Shown here: in pieces, positions 1 to 10,693 of the stretch
Layout of the letters: every line of letters starts with the position of its first letter
How positions within the stretch are numbered: the first letter of the stretch is position 1
Source of the DNA: Petunia secreta
Lineage: Eukaryota > Streptophyta > Magnoliopsida > Solanales > Solanaceae
Assembly: GCA_029990175.1 (NCBI GenBank)
Contig: JARKIP010000011.1
Coordinates: 21,054,001 to 21,118,000, forward strand
Direction: 5' to 3'
DNA: 64,000 nt
Translations under genes and position numbers: made by a program
The notes under the pieces: model-generated
Seen by the model: the letters and a program-made list of their open reading frames with translations, nothing else
Databases searched by the model: none
Told to the model about the DNA's origin: nothing

Positions 1-344
1 GTGGTGGTGGATATTTCACTCAACTTGTAGTTCCAAAGCTTCATGTAGATGAGTAACAATTCCTCAACTCAACCAAACTATTCACGAGTCAAGCACACTC
101 CGGGGTGAGTAGAGTTAATAGGACTCAATGAACGCTAGGCACTTTAAAGTGAGGACTTGAGTCAAAAAGAATCTACGAATCTTCTTGGAGTTCTACTCTC
201 CAACTAATGCACGAATTCACCTAAAAGCAATGAAAGATTAGTGCTAATTAAGTAGAAAGATTACTTAGATAGGCACTAATAAGAGGTTAGGCAACAAAGA
301 ATCAAGCAAACCTAGAAGAAACTACCCAAATTCAACCCTTCAGG

Positions 345-476
345 GGATCAGGCGGAGCGCCTAAAAAATGAGCAGTGGGGTTGGGCAGGCGGAGTGACTG
401 GGGATGAGGCGGAGCGCCTGGACCAAGAGCAAGTCAGGCGGGGCGCCCAAAGCCTAGGCGGAGCGCCTGGACGAAG
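345..476. repeat. GC-rich hairpin repeat cluster in the leader
   Basis: At least four copies of an 11-13 base motif of the type AGGCGGAGCGCCT lie within about 130 bases. Each can fold into a 5-bp stem (AGGCG/CGCCT) with a GAG or GGG loop; one or two copies are degenerate. The phrase TGAGCAGTGGGG occurs both here and in the LTR cluster at 1590-1735, so the two are related. The surroundings are AT-rich, which makes the cluster stand out. Confidence 0.7.
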
Positions 477-1136
477 AACACCTGGATTTTTCTACTCCGT
501 GTTCTTCGATTTCAATCCACTTTCTAGGCCGATTCCAAGGTATTTTGGCCAAATTCAAGGTACCCAAAGTTGTTCCTTGATACAACCTTCAATCCCCAAT
601 CAATTTCACACCCAAACAACCAACAAATAAGGTTCAATCGAAATTCAAAGTTTTCAAGTTTGGGGTTTCAACATGGGTTTCAAGGTTCAAGGGTGGGTTT
701 TGATTCTCCAAAAACAATGTTACCGAACTCCGAATCACACGATTCTTATTTCAATTTGTTCGATTTTCAATAGAGATCAATCCCCGATAATCAATTCCAA
801 AACCCCACAGTCACACAACCCAAAATCAATCAAATTCATCAAGAACAAGGGTTTGGTAGGGTTTAACAATAATTGGGGTTTCAATTTTTCAATCCAATCC
901 AATCCAAACAATTTTGGTACCCAAACGTTGGGTTTTCAACAAGGATTAAGATTCTATAATACCCACTTCAAGAAACGAACACACCAAAAAGTTACACTAA
1001 ATTTTTGAATTTTTGAGTTTTCAATTTTTTTGTAATTTTCTTTTTTCAATAACTTCAAGAACAAGAAATCTAAAGAAACTAACCTAAGCACGAAGAATCA
1101 AGGGTCGGGGGTTCGTAGAAACGATACCCGAACCTT

Positions 1137-1148
1137 GCTCTGATACCA
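1137..1148 (-). promoter_or_regulatory. Primer binding site, initiator-tRNA-Met type
   Basis: On the minus strand this reads TGGTATCAGAGC, the usual plant primer site complementary to the 3' end of initiator tRNA-Met. It starts three bases after the CA end of the LTR at 1152-1887, which fixes that LTR as a 5' LTR on the minus strand. Confidence 0.8.
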
Positions 1149-1464
1149 AACTGATAAGAATCAAACGTGGAAAAAGTAAAAGATAGGAACGAGACGTAAC
1201 CCGATCACAAATCTCAAGTAGCAACGGAGAACCCGTTCCGTTACACCCCGAGAGAAGGTCAAGAACACCTACGCTAGGCAACTACCCTCGAGCTAACGTG
1301 AGCACACAAGTAGAATGGTCGAGGGGGATTGGAAATCATCTAGATTCAATAGAGGAAGAAAAAATCCCATCAAGGTTTTCATTCAATAGAAGAGTTCAAC
1401 TCTCAACACAAAGGTTTGTTTTAATCATAAAAAATAAGCTAATGAAATAAACTAGCTATCTAGC

Positions 1465-1472
1465 TATTTATA
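1465..1472 (-). promoter_or_regulatory. TATA box of the LTR at 1152-1887
   Basis: TATAAATA on the minus strand, 415-422 bases into the LTR, in the place expected for the end of U3. Transcription would run leftward into the leader. Confidence 0.6.
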
Positions 1473-1589
1473 GGTGTTTTTAGACACCAATTGAAAGGTC
1501 TAAAATGCCCACACTTAGGCTTAGGAATAAAAGACCACGTAGGGTCAAAATAGTCATAACATAACTAGAATTCACGTGCTTCAGCATTT

Positions 1590-1735
1590 TGGGCGGGGCG
1601 CCCATGTTTTGGGCGGAGCGCCCGGCTCCTTGAGCAGTGGGGTGGCCTAGGAGGGGCGCCCAGAGTTGGGGCGGAGCGCCTTAGCCTAGGCTTCTTCAGG
1701 CGGGGCGCCTGGTGAGCTGGGCGGAGCGCCTGGAT
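1590..1735. repeat. GC-rich hairpin repeat cluster in LTR U3
   Basis: About six copies of the GGCG(G/A)(A/G)GCGCC hairpin motif. Copies alternate between AGGCG...CGCCT and GGGCG...CGCCC, so the outer base pair is often kept when the base changes. The cluster lies about 120-270 bases upstream of the minus-strand TATA box. Confidence 0.7.
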
Positions 1736-1887
1736 CACTGGGCTGCTCCCCTTGCGCTTTGAGCACTCGGAACGGCTTCCAATCGCTTCCTTCTTCTAGG
1801 CCCTTCCTCACCAAGTGTAGGTGTATTCCTTGGATCTCCTTAGCTTGGTTCCGTGTGAAGGGTCTTGTGGGGGTTTGGGTCTTATCA

Positions 1888-3298
1888 GCTTGAGTTACCT
1901 CTTCACCCACAGCCTCCCAATGTTCTTTCAAAAATTCAGCAGGAAAGCCATCAATATATCCCTAGAGCTCTATCATATTCCAATTCTGTTTGAGCTTTGA
2001 CTACATCCACCCTAGTAACTGGTTGGAGCAGTGCATGCTGCTGCTCTCTTGTTAGGCATGGTCAATCTCTTGGATACTGGCTATTCAGACAAGGGAGTTC
2101 AATAGCTTTTGTGCCAAGTAGAGACTGAAAGAACTTGATGAATTCTTCCTGGATCATCTTAGGATAAGTGACTGGTACCTTGCTCTATACATATTAGGGA
2201 CACCCTATTCTTTGCTTTCCTAGCTTTCAACTGAGCATGAAAGAATTTGGTGTTTGAGTCTCCATAAGAGATCCAAGTAGTTGTGGATTTCTGCCTTAGA
2301 ACCCTTTCTTGAACATTGTCCCATTTCTCCAACTGAACCGAAAGCTCTTTTTCTTGTTGGATAAGTTGGGCATCAAACAAATTATCATTCAGGCTTCCTT
2401 GTACCAATTGAAGCTAATCATGTGAATTTGCTATTCTGATATGTTCATTTTATATGCACTTCCTCTAAAATGTTGTAGTTTCTTCCACACCTTATACATT
2501 GTATACCCTAGAATCTCTTGTTGCCATGCCTCTCTCACTCCCTCTTGAAATGGAGCTTGCTTTAGTAGGATACTCAATAATCTGAATGGCATTTTCCCTA
2601 TGTTTTTTGTTCTATATGTTTTTATCACAATGGGAGTGTAGTCAGAACAAATTGGCTCATGGTAGAGTGCTTCCAAGTGATTGAACTGGTAGAACCATTC
2701 TACATTGCCTAGCACCCAGTCTATCAGACTATACATCTGTCATATACTTGTCTTTTGTTACACCAGGAGTATCTGCAACCTTTTCTATTCACACCTGCCC
2801 CAATTTAAGGTCATCCACATAGTCTTGAACTACATTCTGATGCACTGGCTGACCATTGATTCTATCCAGCATAATATTAAAGTCTCCTAGCAGCAACCAA
2901 GGACCTTGCTTTGTTGAACTTATTATTCTCAGATGATGCCATTGATCGATTCTCTCATTCACAATATTTAGCCCATAAATAATGTCATACTGTAAGCAAA
3001 TTGTGACTCTGCATCCTTGACATAACAATTAATCAGTTGTGCCTCTAAGTTTAATATAGTCACTTTTACCTTGCCTGGTTGCCAGTATAGTTATATTATG
3101 CCATTAGGAGCACCTGTATAATCAGTGTAGTACTGCTATTCTGTTCCAACCTTCTTGCTAACTCTTATTGCTTTCCTTATTTTTGTTTTAGTCTATAGAA
3201 TACCTATTATACTCACTCTATTTTTAAGCAGAAAGGATTTAACTCCTTCTGCTTATAGGGCTTATTAAGCCCTTTATATTCCAGGAGCAGACAATCAT
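1888..3298 (-). pseudogene. LINE ORF2: endonuclease and start of RT
   Basis: ORF2 of plant L1 elements combines an apurinic-type endonuclease, reverse transcriptase and RNase H. It opens at 3298 with MIVCSWNIKGL, the typical N-terminus, then shifts frame within about ten codons. Later endonuclease motifs are visible: PWLLLGDFN (2890s), DWVLGN and SDYTPI (2640-2720). The linker at 2159-2407 has the family pattern STTTWISYGDSNTKFFHAQ. At 1888-1960 the RT entry motif DGFPAEFLKEHWEAVGEEV is readable and is cut directly by the LTR insertion. At least three frameshifts or stops are present. Confidence 0.75.
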
Positions 3299-4640
3299 GG
3301 AGGGTTCTCTTTTGGCAAGGATAGACCTTAGCCAGATTGACACTGGATTTATCAACTTGTATTCTCAATGCACTGAATTTGTTAAGACTCGAAAGCTTCT
3401 CAATATCTATGTCTTCCTCTAATAGCTCAGGGCTTTTATTTATTCCTTTTTCATGAGTTTGCTTCTGAACTTCCTTTTGTGGCTGCTTTACTGCAGAGTT
3501 TGCTTTGACCACTCTTTCGTGCTGAACTTTGATTATCCTTCTTTTTCTGGCTCTCAGGCTGACCATGTTGTTCTATATTTCCTTTTCGTTGGTCCTCATC
3601 TTTTTGTTTTGAACTGCCATCCATGTTGTTGTTGTTGTTTGGGATTTTGATACTTCTTCTTATGTTGTTCTTGTTTCTGGGGGCTTGGCTAGTTGCTTTG
3701 TTGATTCACATTCATACTGACCTATTTCCAGACAGTTTTGGCAGAAGTTTATCTTCCCTTCATATTTAATGCTTTGGGATTTACACTCCCATCTAGTTCT
3801 TCAATTAAGACAGTTACTGGCAATGACTGGGTAATATCCATTTCAATTAGGATCCTAGCATAAGATATTCTACTCCATTCTACGTTAATCTATCAGTGCA
3901 TACATGCTTACCCACACAGCTAGCAATCCTTCTTAGGTTCTCAGGTGCCCAATATTGTATAGTAGGTTGCGAAAAGTAATCCAGATTGGTACCTCTCTAA
4001 CAGGCTCTTTACTAAGCTGAAAATCTTCTTCCCAATTCCATTCTCCAAAATAGTGGCTTTATCAGTTTTACCATTAAACTTAAAGATGAAATAGCCTTCT
4101 GTGTGGAGGAATACTTGGGGTGTTTCAACAAAGCCCCAAACTCCATAGATAAATTTGAGCATATCTTTGAAAGTAGGGTTACCTGCAATTACAAAGCTAA
4201 TTAAAACAAATTTCCACTTCTGTTTTTGATTTTCAAGCTCCAGTGGGTTCAATTTCACAGTCTTTAAGCCATTCTTAAGCACTAGTGGCTAATCAAGCTT
4301 AAGCCCTACTAGTTGAGTTTTGTTAACTTGAAGCACATCTGTCGTGGATGGTTCTTTCATGGAGTTCTGGTTTGAATTCGCCACGAAAGATATTTTCCTA
4401 GTTACATACGAGCTTGCACCTTGCTCTTTCGATGCTTCAGCTTCATTTTGTTGCTCCGGTTGTGTTTGCAAAAATAGTTGGTGCACTTCCCATGCTCGGG
4501 ATCCATTGTTAGAGCAGGTTTGGACCAAGGATTTGGGTAATCCCAGTTTCAGGTGTTAGTAGTCTTGAGTTATTCCCTACATTCACTTGCGAGCTTAGCT
4601 CCGACAGGTGAAGAGACCTTTGCCGGTGCTGCTGCGCCAT
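3213..4640 (-). pseudogene. LINE ORF1 (DUF4283-like, zinc-knuckle-like) remnant
   Basis: ORF1 of plant L1 elements encodes a nucleic-acid-binding chaperone of the ribonucleoprotein. The likely start is ATG at 4640 (MAQQHRQRSL...). A stop and frame change follow near 4520. The stretch from 4282 to 3941 has the look of DUF4283: a basic strand, then ...VWGFVETPQVFLHTEGYFIFKF... and a glycine near its end. A cysteine-rich segment (CQNCLEIGQYEC, about 3718-3753) resembles the zinc knuckle that follows in this family. The last part is lysine-rich and overlaps the start of ORF2. Several frame breaks mean it is not functional. Confidence 0.65.
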
Positions 4641-4690
4641 TGGTGCACGTTAGCAATCCCTAGCTAATCGTGCGCCTGTATAACTCACAG

Positions 4691-5051
4691 CTTCACATGC
4701 GCCTCTAATAAATTAACTTTGCTAATTACTACTGAGATGATGGTTTTTCATTTCCACCCGTGTAATGCATGTTGTCAGTAATAGACGAAAGAAAATTTCG
4801 ATTTATCATAATTTTTATCATTTCTAATGCTATTATACTGATATAGGATTGTAAATATTTCTAATATTCTTTTGTTGTAATTTCATGTTAAATTTAATTA
4901 GTAATATTTTCTCCCTCATAATTTTTTTTTAAAAAAAGTTTATTTGATTTCACGTTCTACCTGTAACTCTCTGAATTTTACAGTTTAGAGCTTGAGGGTG
5001 GGTCTATTATGGTTGCTTTATATGCACAAGTTTAGTTTTACTAATGTATAA
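4691..5051. other. AT-rich DNA, no feature seen
   Basis: Between the LINE 5' end and the LTR-like unit. Rich in A and T runs; no motif, repeat end or coding signal recognised. Confidence 0.4.
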
Positions 5052-5923
5052 TGTTTGTAATTGTTGCTCCCAACGCACACGCAAGTATACGTGGTCGACA
5101 AGTAATAAAGTGATAAGTAGAGTATCGTTCCCACGAGGACTATTCAGACTGAATTCTAGCAAATAATTTATATAAACTATTCAGGGATCTTTTGCCAATA
5201 GTTAAGATTTTACTAACTAAAGGACAGTAATTAAATGGTAGAAGTGAATTCAAGTAATGGAGCAAAACTTGGTTGTTATCAGTAATAAGGAGACGGTCCA
5301 GGGTTAGAGTTACGAACAATCCAGTTGAGTTTTCCAATTGATTCCACTTCTTAAATCCCGGATTACTAACTAACAGAGTAAATGTACCCGTGAAAACCTT
5401 TCGGTTCTTCACAGTCTATGCAGGCTACTTCAATCCCTATATGTCTATGGGTTGAATCACGTGCACACATTAACGAATTCTGTAATTAGTTAAACTAGGC
5501 AAACAAGTATATGTCTATCCTACTCACAAATTAGTTCCCCGATGCCCGGATTCACAAACTAGTCCTATTCTTTCTTATTACGTAATTAAATTCCCTCTTT
5601 CGAGTTCAATCTAAAAACCATAGATAATGCGTAATAATCGGGCCCTGACAACTACACAAGTGAAATCAAGAAAGAATAAGCAACCCGTTATGGGATTCAA
5701 TTAATGGAAATCAATCTTCAAACATCAACTTTCATGAAATACTCTAACCCTAGAACGATAGATTTAGCCACGCATACTCATAATAACAACACAAAGATTT
5801 GATGAAATAATGAAATAATAATGTAATAGATTAATGGAAGGAAGAAAAACCCTTGTTCAAGAAGTTATGAGCTCTCCAATTTGCTCCAAAGTCTGAACCC
5901 CCCTCAAAAACTAAGTAAAAGAG

Positions 5924-5931
5924 TATTTATA
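5924..5931 (-). promoter_or_regulatory. TATA box of the LTR-like unit
   Basis: TATAAATA on the minus strand, about 470 bases from the right (5') end of the unit. Confidence 0.45.
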
Positions 5932-5997
5932 AGGTTTACAAACACCTAGTAATAAGTTAGACCCAAGCCTAGACGAAATAGGAAGTAAAAATCCGCT

Positions 5998-6150
5998 CAA
6001 GGGGCGCTATAACGGGCGCCCTGCGCCTCGTAACGCGCGAACCAAGACAGTAGCCGTCGAAACCTTCACGCTTTTGGGGGCGTGGCGCGCTGGGAATCGC
6101 GCCAGGCAGTGGGGCGCGGTGGGGGGCGCGCCACGTGCCCTACAGCGCCA
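5998..6150. repeat. GC-rich palindromic stretch in U3
   Basis: Dense GCGC, GGCGCC and GCGCGC words in otherwise AT-rich DNA, such as CGGGCGCCCTGCGCC and GGGGCGCGCCACG. It lies about 70-220 bases upstream of the minus-strand TATA box, the same relative place as in the LTRs at 1152-1887 and near 10.3 kb. The ORFs crossing it on both strands look incidental. Confidence 0.55.
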
Positions 6151-6403
6151 GGTCATTTTCGTGTTTTCTTGCTCCGCAGCTCGCTTCGTATCGTGCCTTC
6201 GTGTGTTCAATCCAATCCTCAATCAAAATCCAATCTTTTCTTGCTCGATCATGCTCTTTAAAGCTCCAATTGCACTGCATAACAACCTACATACACACGA
6301 CATAAAATCAGTGCAAAACCACATTCATAAACTATAAAACAAGCGAATAACAAGCTCAAACATGCGGAAATATTAAGGAAACGTTGGTATAAAATGTCAA
6401 ACA

Positions 6404-6828
6404 TCAGTAAGAGAGGAAACAACAAGAGATAGATTAATCGTGTCTTGTAAGATCTGTAATGTAAATAATCATAATACTTTATTCTACTGCATCATGCATG
6501 GCACGATAGTCAATTGACAATAAATCATATCAAACAGTCATACATTTTAGTTAGAACATTCAAGAGTAAATGGTCTTGAAATTCCTTAATTAAGCTTTTT
6601 AAGAAGTTTCATTTAGATTCTTGAACTAGAAAAATGACAACAAGCTCTTTCGCCTAATTCCTGTAATGTTGGTGAAAATAGACAAAAATTCAACAAGATA
6701 AAAGCAATAATGTTAAAGCTTTGTTATTCCAATGTATATGATAATTAAGGAATAAAAAGGGTTAAATACTCCCGCAGTCGGAATCTCAGCCCTTACCCTA
6801 ACAGACATAAATTTGTGAGTAATTTTTA
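6404..6828. other. Unclassified AT-rich DNA
   Basis: No coding or repeat-end signal recognised between the LTR-like unit and the foldback element. Confidence 0.35.
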
Positions 6829-8046
6829 GAGTTGATTGTCTCCATAGTCACTCAACTTTGAGTAATTGGTCACTATGGTCATTTATTTTTGTTTTGTCTT
6901 TCTATGGTCACTCAACTTTGGGTAATTGACCACAATGGTCACTTATTTTTGCTTTGTCTTTCTATGGTCACTCAACTTTGTCCAAGTAGCTCCTATGGTC
7001 ATCTAACACAGAAATCCTAACGTCCGTTAAAATTTTGCTGACGTGGCAACTACAAAAATATTTTTGCCAAGTTGCATAAATAGAAAAAAATTAAATTATT
7101 TAAGACCAACCCAATTAAATTTAAACCCCACCCAACAGTTCTTGCTTGAGATGCCTATTTTCTCAAAAAATGACTCCTTTTTCTTTAAATCTATCAAAAA
7201 AAGTCTTATGGTAACACATTTTCAACGTTAATTTCTTCACCTGATGAAAATCTGAGCACCCAAATGAATTAGTGTCTGGCCTTAACGAATTAGCGGCTTT
7301 TGACGCTTTCAATAAGTTGAAATTTATTGATCAAAATAATATCATGGGATATTGCAAACCCATTGAAAGCAAAATTTGGTCCCAAGAAGTTGTTCATCTT
7401 GGCAGCGAGTTGGAGTTTCTTTGCCGCATAGTCCTTAAAAAAAATATCTGAGAATGCAAAATCTCTTGAACCAGTTTTGCTAAACAAAAACAGTATTACT
7501 TAAACAAACTGTGAAATACTATATAATAAATCAAAAATTTATGCCACTTCAATAAATTTCAGCTTATAGAAAGTGTCAAAAGCCGCTAATTCGTTAAGGC
7601 CAAATACTATATTTGGCTGCTCAGATTTTCGTTAGGTGAAGAAATTAACATTGAAAATGTGTTACTATAAGGCTTTCTTGATAGATTCAAAGAAAAAGGA
7701 GTCATTTTTTGAAAAAATAGCATCTTAAGCAAGAACTCTTGGGTGAGGTTTGATTTTAATTGGGTTGGTCTTAAATAATTTTTTTTTTCTATTTATGCAA
7801 CTTGCCAAAGTATTTTTGTAGTTGCCACGTCAGCAAAATTTTAACGACGCTAGGATTTTTGTGTTGGATGACCATAGGAGCTACTTGGACAAAGTTGAGT
7901 GACCATAGAAAGACAAAGCAAAGATAAGTGACCATGTTGATCAATTACCCAAAGTTGAGTGACCATAGAAAGACAAAGCAAAGATAAGTGACCATAGTGG
8001 CCAATTACCCAAAGTTGAGTGACCATAGAGGCAATCTAGCTCCTTT
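6829..8046. mobile_element. Foldback / long-TIR DNA element
   Basis: Two inverted arms of about 500 bp (left 6829 to about 7332, right about 7546 to 8046) flank a spacer of about 210 bp. Landmarks repeat in mirror order: CCTTAACGAATTAGCGGCTT, TTGCTGACGTGGCAACTACA, GTCCAAGTAGCTCCTATGGT. The outer part of each arm has two or three tandem copies of a roughly 60-bp unit around TATGGTCACTCAACTTTG. There is no transposase ORF. Nine bases on each side, TAATTTTTA (6820-6828) and TTATTTTTA (8047-8055), match at 8 of 9, as expected for a Mutator-like element, but both are low complexity. Confidence 0.8.
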
Positions 8047-9385
8047 TTATTTTTAACTATAGCTTGGTGTTCCTTTTAACTGCTTGGCCACTAATCGAAA
8101 AGATAATCAGCTAGAGATTGGATCGAATTGCAGTTTATTAACTGCGATTTTATTCCAAGAGAGATTGTAGATGCTCCAATAGCATTCTTTGAACATTTGA
8201 ATCTAGTTAATTATGCGTTCATACAGGACCACTTCACCTTAAAAAAAGTCCACTAAATTATGGGGGTTGCCTTGAACCACTATATTTGGTTCATTTCTTC
8301 GGGTAGAAATGATCTCACAAAAAACAAAAACGAATTGTTCAATGTAATAGCATGAAAGTAACCTCCCCCATGAAGAAGATTTAAAAACAGAAGGAAGGGA
8401 TTTTCCAAGCATTAAGTAAATAGAGGATAATTTATGTGCCTTCGACTTGTAAAACCAGTAATGAAGACGTGACATCACTACAAAGATGAATAACCGACAT
8501 TTAGATAGACCATAGAAGGATAAAGGTGGATAATTAAGTGGATGTTGTTGAGCTAACATTAGATAGTGTTCTCAGATCTACCAAAGCAAACAAAAAGGTG
8601 CATAAATTTAGGCAGAGTACACAATCATACTTAACCTTGTAAGAAGAAATGAAGCCATCCCTGATCCCACTGCTCCAGTAGCCCTAGTCTCTAATGATTC
8701 CCCCAACTAAAAATTGGAATTCCAATATTCTCCCTTGTGTGTACTCTATTGCATTTTGTTATCAAATGGCTTTTCATTTTCTTTAAATCAAAGTGAAGAA
8801 ACTAATAATTCTGTTATGAAATCTTTTGAACTGCATCTTAACATTACTACAAAAATATATAAACTAATGACTCTTTTATCTCTAGGACAATAGCACTTCA
8901 CTTGAAGTTCATACACAACATATGCACACTTCGTAAAATCTCACCTTTATAACTCAGAATTCTCATATAAGAATCTCAAGGTGTATAATTCAATAGTAAA
9001 CCACATAAATAGTAGTAACAAATTTAACCACTTATTTAAAATATAAACAAAAGGCTCGGCAGAAAAATATCAGTAAATAAAGTGATTACATACCTCAAAG
9101 AGTAGGCTGAAAATAGTAGAACCAAGAAAAAACAGAAATCAAGGTCCACAAGCTAACATTTCATTCTTTCGGAACAAAATTAAATATGCTTAAAATGCAG
9201 TGCTGCATTACAGGCCAAAACAAAAACCTCTTCTGGAGGAAAGCGCCAAACAATCTCGCGCCCTGTTGATATATCGGATTTTTATAACTAAAAGTATGTT
9301 ACTAGAAGAAAATTTAGAAGAATGGAACTTTTTAAGACTATTCCTGATGAGAGGACGAAAGTAAAGAGAAAGCAATTGTTTCTCT
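8047..9385. other. Unclassified intergenic DNA
   Basis: About 1.3 kb of AT-rich sequence. I recognise no domain, repeat boundary or RNA. The 106-residue minus-strand ORF at 8239-8559 has no family pattern. Confidence 0.3.
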
Positions 9386-9640
9386 GTGTTTGTTGTTTGG
9401 AATAAGATAATTCATTTAATTTTATCGGTGGTCACTCGACTATTGTTTTATTATTATAAAATTATTTTATTTCTTTTGTTACTCAAAAGTCTATTGCTTC
9501 ATTACCATAAAGTCATTTTTGTTTCTTTTGTTACTCAAAATTCAGTCAACTTTCCTCCAGTCTTAACCAAAGTCACTCTAACCGAATTTTATTTAAAACT
9601 CACTGAAAAAATGATGTGACATCATTAATTAAAAATAATC
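9386..9640. repeat. Degenerate GTTACTCAAAA tandem repeat
   Basis: Roughly 60-bp units share TTTCTTTTGTTACTCAAAA followed by an AT stretch (about 9420-9560). The wording (GGTCACTCGACTATTG) echoes the outer arm units of the foldback at 6829-8046, so this may be a decayed relative of that family. Confidence 0.4.
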
Positions 9641-10134
9641 TTTCTTAATTATACTAACTCAATTTTTTAACCCATTATATTAATTTTACCCAACCCAAGA
9701 CCCAAACTCATTTCACTACTTAGCCCTAGTGTTGATCGTGTCAAGTCATTAAAAGATTTCTAGTTTACTGTATTATTAAACAGATGGGACTAAGAATTAC
9801 CGAAGAAAGAATTCTTCAAGATGGTTCACCAGAAAGTCTACTCAAGTTCATTCACGTTCAGATAGCCAATGTGGAGTCCAAGTTTGCCAGGGCTATTATT
9901 GATTCTGGAGAGATTAGAGCTGAGGACAGGGTTAGAGATGAAAATCCTAATTTAACAAAAGTTGAATATTTTGATGATGCAATCCGGATTGGCGCTCATG
10001 ACATTGGCGGACTTAGACTTAACATCAAAAGCATTGAGTGTTTCAAAAGGGCATGGAAAGCAAGACTCAAGTCAAAAGTGGCCAAAAGACCAAATGCAAG
10101 ATCGCTGGATTCTAGAATTCTGAGTATGCATCGC

Positions 10135-10322
10135 TATCACGAGACACAGAACGCGGTCACAAAGAGGAGCTTCGAGTGTTGGCGCGATAACGAAGAATCA
10201 GAGCACGGTCGTGATGAAGAACTTCAAACTACATTTCGCGATCGGGAGTCATCAGGCGCGATCGCAAAGACATCAGAGGATTATTGAACGCGGTCGCGAA
10301 GCTTAGCGCGCGATTGCGCTTA
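10135..10322. repeat. GC-rich palindromic stretch in U3
   Basis: Repeated words such as GGCGCGATCGC, ACGCGGTCGCGAAGC and GCGCGCGATTGCGC, many self-complementary, occur 70-260 bases upstream of TATAAATA at 10394. This matches the arrangement in two other LTRs in the window. Confidence 0.55.
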
Positions 10323-10393
10323 AGGGTGGTGGACCAGATTTTCAGAATTAACATGGCTTTTTAGTCCATTTATCCTTGTAATTAACTGGCTAT

Positions 10394-10401
10394 TATAAAT
10401 A
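10394..10401 (+). promoter_or_regulatory. TATA box of the plus-strand LTR
   Basis: TATAAATA, about 285 bases before the LTR end and primer site. Confidence 0.55.
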
Positions 10402-10681
10402 GCCTACTTCTAGGGTTTAGTCATTAGACTTGGATGATTATTGTTGACCGTAAACATTGGCTAAGCTTGTTGCTTGAGCATTTTCTTTCCATGGTTTGCA
10501 ATTGAATCTAATTCAATTGAGGATCAAATAGTTAGGGTTTATTTTGGTTGCATGTTTAAGGGGGTGATTAGACCTCACCTCCTAATTTGCTTTTTTAATT
10601 CTCAATTAATTAAAGTAGGTCTTACTTTTATCTTTTTAATTTCCTTGTTAATTTTCATTTCATAATTAGGATAATATCATT

Positions 10682-10693
10682 TGGTATCAGAGC
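10682..10693 (+). promoter_or_regulatory. Primer binding site, initiator-tRNA-Met type
   Basis: TGGTATCAGAGC starting three bases after the LTR end CA (10678-10679). It shows that an LTR element on the plus strand began here. Confidence 0.8.

Larger units (their letters stand above)
1..1151 (-). mobile_element. 5' internal leader of an LTR retrotransposon
   Basis: This is the sequence just inside the LTR at 1152-1887, read leftward on the minus strand from the primer site. I see no gag or pol motif in it; the short ORFs here look incidental. It contains a GC-rich hairpin cluster (345-476) like the one in the adjoining LTR. The element runs off the left edge of the window, so coding capacity and the second LTR cannot be judged. 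That this is leader is inferred from the LTR and primer site. Confidence 0.55.
1152..1887 (-). mobile_element. 5' LTR of a minus-strand retrotransposon
   Basis: The unit begins TGATAAGA and ends TCTTATCA on the plus strand, a perfect 8-bp terminal inverted repeat with the TG...CA ends of an LTR. It is 736 bp long. On the minus strand there is a TATAAATA box near its middle (1465-1472) with a GC-rich hairpin cluster upstream, and a Met-type primer site directly follows its end. Its right edge cuts the reverse transcriptase of a LINE at 1887/1888. The expected target duplication (GCTTG, 1888-1892) would have its partner beyond the left window edge. The family, copia or gypsy, cannot be told from what is visible. 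Confidence 0.8.
1888..4690 (-). mobile_element. L1-type LINE, 5' part, interrupted
   Basis: A degenerate non-LTR retrotransposon read right to left: ORF1 (about 4640 to 3213), ORF2 endonuclease (3298 to about 2430), linker, and the first residues of reverse transcriptase, where it is cut at 1887 by an LTR element. Frameshifts and stops occur throughout. The remainder of the RT and the 3' end should lie beyond the left window edge, past the inserted element. The 5' boundary near 4690 is only approximate. Confidence 0.8.
5052..6403 (-). mobile_element. LTR-like unit (probable solo or orphan LTR)
   Basis: The block starts TGTTTG and ends CAAACA, a perfect 6-bp terminal inverted repeat with TG...CA ends, 1352 bp long. 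A minus-strand TATAAATA (5924-5931) and a GC-rich stretch upstream of it (5998-6150) give it the layout of an LTR read leftward. The segment at 5070-5140 (CCCAACGCACACGCAAGTAT and following) is one I associate with gypsy LTR ends in plants, from memory. The flanking five bases (TATAA and TCAGT) do not match, so a clean solo LTR is not shown; the edges could be off or one flank rearranged. Confidence 0.5.
9990..10679 (+). mobile_element. 3' portion of a 5' LTR (plus strand)
   Basis: The right edge is certain: the sequence ends ...ATAATATCA at 10679 and is followed three bases later by a Met-type primer site. TATAAATA at 10394-10401 marks the end of U3. Upstream is a GC-rich block with GCGATCGC-type words (10135-10322). 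The left edge is not defined; the value given is a guess, and the LTR may begin anywhere from about 9730. The ORF at 9784-10287 runs through this block and is probably not a gene. Confidence 0.55.

Noticed and set aside
1686..1931. 81-codon minus-strand ORF resembling a pol C-terminus (PTRPFTRNQAKEIQ)
   Set aside because: It is a chance fusion of LINE reverse transcriptase sequence with the start of an LTR; the junction is at 1887/1888.
9784..10287. 167-codon plus-strand ORF
   Set aside because: Its second half is a translation of the GC-rich LTR block before the TATA box at 10394, and no family pattern is visible in the first half.
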